Assembly: GCA_964370735.1 (NCBI GenBank)
Contig: CAYJLC010000008.1
Span: forward strand, 1 to 64,000
DNA: 64,000 bases
From: CAYJLC01 sp964370735
GTDB lineage: Bacteria > Bacillota > Clostridia > Oscillospirales > Butyricicoccaceae
Direction: 5' to 3'
The notes under the pieces are model-generated. The model was not told where the DNA came from, searched no databases, and was given only the letters and a program-made list of their open reading frames with translations. This document shows, piece after piece, positions 62,399-64,000 of the stretch. Each line of letters opens with the position of its first letter. Within the stretch, counting starts at the first letter, position 1. Made by a program: the position numbers and the translations under genes.

Positions 62399-62450
62399 TT
62401 GACCAATCGTTCAATGAAACTATTTTAACATAAATTGAACGATTGGTCAA
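62399..62450 (-). promoter_or_regulatory. tetR-tauE promoter flanked by two inverted TetR-type operators
   Basis: TTGACCAATCGTTCAAT at 62399-62415 and its exact reverse complement at 62434-62450, 17 bp each with an 18-bp spacer. Each arm is itself a TTGA...TCAA quasi-palindrome typical of TetR boxes. On the minus strand -35 TTGACC (62450-62445) lies in one operator, 17-bp spacer, -10 TAAAAT (62427-62422), and the second operator covers the start of the transcript. Confidence 0.85.
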
Positions 62451-62498
62451 TAAACTCCGTCTAAACAATTTATAAATTAATTATGATTAATATGTGAA

Positions 62499-62528
62499 AA
62501 ACCCAGTATTCGATTGAACACTGGGTTT
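62499..62528 (-). terminator. Terminator of the second EAL gene
   Basis: AAACCCAGT (62499-62507) with ACTGGGTTT (62520-62528); on the minus strand TTTTT follows (62501-62497). Confidence 0.82.
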
Positions 62529-62530
62529 CA

Positions 62531-64000
62531 TTATAATATTTTATATTGCTTATCAGTTTTGAGTATTTCAAGGAAATCGTCTACTTCTAAAGGTCTTTCG
62601 AAATAATATCCTTGAGCGATATCACAGTTCAATCGTTGCAACCAAAGCACTTGTTCTTTCGTTTCAACGCCTTCACAAACTACTTTCATATTTAAGTCTT
62701 GAACCATATCTATTACAGATTTCATGATAATATCGCCTTTTTTGTGGTTACTATTGCTATCTAAAAATACTTTATCAAGCTTTACAATGTCCACATCTAG
62801 CGAATGCAAGCGATTTAATGAAGATGCACCTGCGCCAAAATCATCCATTGAAACTATAAAACCTTCTTGTCTTAAAAAATCAACGCTGTTTAAAAATGCA
62901 ATAGAGTTATCAATAAGTGCACTTTCTGTCACTTCAAGCTCGATTACCGAAGTATCAAGTTCGTATTCTGAAAGTGTTTGTTTTAGTTTATATGCAAGAT
63001 TTGGCTTATTTATTGTTTTACCTGATAAATTCACAGAAATACGCGGAATGTCAATTTTATCTTTGTTTTCATAAATAAATTCACAAACTCGCTCAAAAAC
63101 ATACAAATCAAGCATTGCAGAAAATCCATTTGCTTCAAAAACAGGGATAAACTCATTTGGATAGATAGTTTTTCCGGTTCTCGTTTTCCATCTAACCAAA
63201 GCTTCGGCACCGTCTACGCGAAGTGTTTTGAAGTCGATTTTTGGTTGGTATAGAAGATAAAATTCCTTATTTTTCAGAGCAGTTTCCATATTAAATACAA
63301 TTTGCGTCCTTGTTTCGAAGTCTTTTTTCATGTCTTCGTCGAAGTAAATATATGTATTTTTATGAAATTCTTTACCTTTGTTTCTTGCGACATTTGCCCT
63401 GTCAATAAGAAGATTAATAGGTGCTTTATTGTCGTCTACAATATAAATTCCTACTGAAATTGCTAAATTATAGCCTTTTCCTAGGATATCTTTAACGGCT
63501 GTGCTGAGATTATTTTTGCAAATATCACTAATAGATTTGTCGTTATTACTTTTTCTTAAAATTATAAATTGGTCACTTGTAATACGGCTGATTAATGTTT
63601 CGTGGCTACCAAAAGCATTTTTAAGTTCGTTAGAAACGGCTTTTATTACAGAAGTACCCGTTTCATATCCAAAAATGTTATTAATAATTCTAAAATAGTC
63701 GATATCCATCGTGATGATTTCATATTCACTCGGCACACTATTTTCTAAAATATGCTTTGCACTATCTCTGAACTTTTGGATAGATATAAGCCCTGTTACA
63801 TCGTCGTGATTTGCAATATACGAAACTTCTTTACGCTTTTTCAGCTGGAAACTGAATAGGAAGATAAACAAGGCGCTGACAGAAAGCAACACAATTGCGA
63901 TAATTTCGTAATAATGATTTTCGATTATATCCGACAAGGCGTATTCATTTGTGTTCACTGCCGATTCTTTTGCAATTATCTCGTTTACATATCCAATATC
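62531..64000 (-). CDS. GGDEF-EAL protein, probable c-di-GMP phosphodiesterase (N-terminus outside window)
   Basis: The frame is open to the right edge; GTG 63958 is not the likely start because coding continues through DIGYVNEIIAKESAV, which looks like the end of a periplasmic sensor (solute-binding-like). One TM helix (YYEIIAIVLLSVSALFIFLF) follows, then a GGDEF domain with the signature degraded to RITSDQF and an intact EAL domain: EALVRW, ISVNLSG, EVTES, DDFGAG, VKLDK, CEGVET, AQGYYFERP. Predicted to hydrolyse c-di-GMP in response to a bound solute. Similar in design to the protein at 1744-3975 but with a different sensor. Confidence 0.88.
   Translation of the reverse strand, partial: DIGYVNEIIAKESAVNTNEYALSDIIENHYYEIIAIVLLSVSALFIFLFSFQLKKRKEVSYIANHDDVTGLISIQKFRDSAKHILENSVPSEYEIITMDIDYFRIINNIFGYETGTSVIKAVSNELKNAFGSHETLISRITSDQFIILRKSNNDKSISDICKNNLSTAVKDILGKGYNLAISVGIYIVDDNKAPINLLIDRANVARNKGKEFHKNTYIYFDEDMKKDFETRTQIVFNMETALKNKEFYLLYQPKIDFKTLRVDGAEALVRWKTRTGKTIYPNEFIPVFEANGFSAMLDLYVFERVCEFIYENKDKIDIPRISVNLSGKTINKPNLAYKLKQTLSEYELDTSVIELEVTESALIDNSIAFLNSVDFLRQEGFIVSMDDFGAGASSLNRLHSLDVDIVKLDKVFLDSNSNHKKGDIIMKSVIDMVQDLNMKVVCEGVETKEQVLWLQRLNCDIAQGYYFERPLEVDDFLEILKTDKQYKIL

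Noticed and set aside
1..64000. Prophage, insertion sequence or integrative element
   Set aside because: No transposase, integrase, phage structural or conjugation genes were found on either strand.

Overview
The window reads as chromosome of a low-GC, Gram-positive, spore-forming anaerobe of the class Clostridia; a Lachnospirales-type relative is my best guess, but the sequence alone does not fix the family. Support comes from a complete eight-gene spoIIIA operon, a pair of CotF-type spore coat genes, a CD1247-type zinc-ribbon protein next to efp, a YqeG/AroQ/PepP-type cluster, Asp23 and TmcAL, all with strong AGGAGG ribosome binding sites and AT-rich consensus promoters. I see no rRNA, tRNA, CRISPR array, insertion sequence or phage genes.

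Layout. 1-5.7 kb: tail of an Asp/Asn-rich protein, a SARP/BTAD-like regulator with a degenerate GGDEF domain, a membrane EAL phosphodiesterase and a MATE exporter. 5.8-12.2 kb: mfd, then a three-gene ABC importer (lipoprotein, permease, ATPase). 12.2-16.2 kb, minus strand: a tightly overlapping operon (YerC-type TrpR-like regulator, methyltransferase, Hsp33, nucleosidase homologue, GNAT) preceded by an unrecognised 245-aa gene. 16.3-20.5 kb: yqeG, an endonuclease IV-like TIM barrel, aroQ, M24 peptidase, efp and the CD1247-type gene. 20.5-25 kb: bioY/birA (minus), a chemoreceptor, and 660 bp of AT-rich DNA with a candidate 43-aa gene and strong inverted repeats. 25.1-32.7 kb: a 1945-residue surface protein with MBG-like, InlB-like and MucBP-like repeats, then cardiolipin synthase. 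32.9-41.4 kb: a heme/iron acquisition locus with a broken NEAT-type surface protein, an IsdE-like lipoprotein, a FecCD permease, an ATPase truncated and fused to a DUF454 protein, and two CydDC-like half-transporters. 41.5-48.5 kb: a TrkA-C membrane protein, spoIIIAA-AH, Asp23 and a methyltransferase. 48.9-55.4 kb: an alpha-glucan operon (neopullulanase-type GH13, LacI-type regulator, malQ, glycogen phosphorylase). 55.4-64 kb: coat proteins, guanine deaminase, acetate kinase, TmcAL, an oxidoreductase, an autoregulated tetR-tauE pair and a second EAL protein cut by the window end.

Points that most deserve follow-up: (i) a 23-nt identical element with two TGTAAC direct repeats 11 bp apart sits in front of a -10 box both upstream of the regulator gene (242-264) and upstream of the giant surface protein gene (25042-25064), suggesting a shared PhoB/PhoP-family response regulator; (ii) the heme locus appears to be in decay, with at least four indels and a nonsense codon in the surface gene and a deletion fusion in the ATPase gene, while its promoter is perfect and flanked by two matching GGTTAG-N6-CTAAC palindromes; (iii) four hairpins with the same CTGTCGC/GCGACAG stem core recur as terminators; (iv) sigma-E-like promoters precede both the spoIIIA operon and the coat gene pair.
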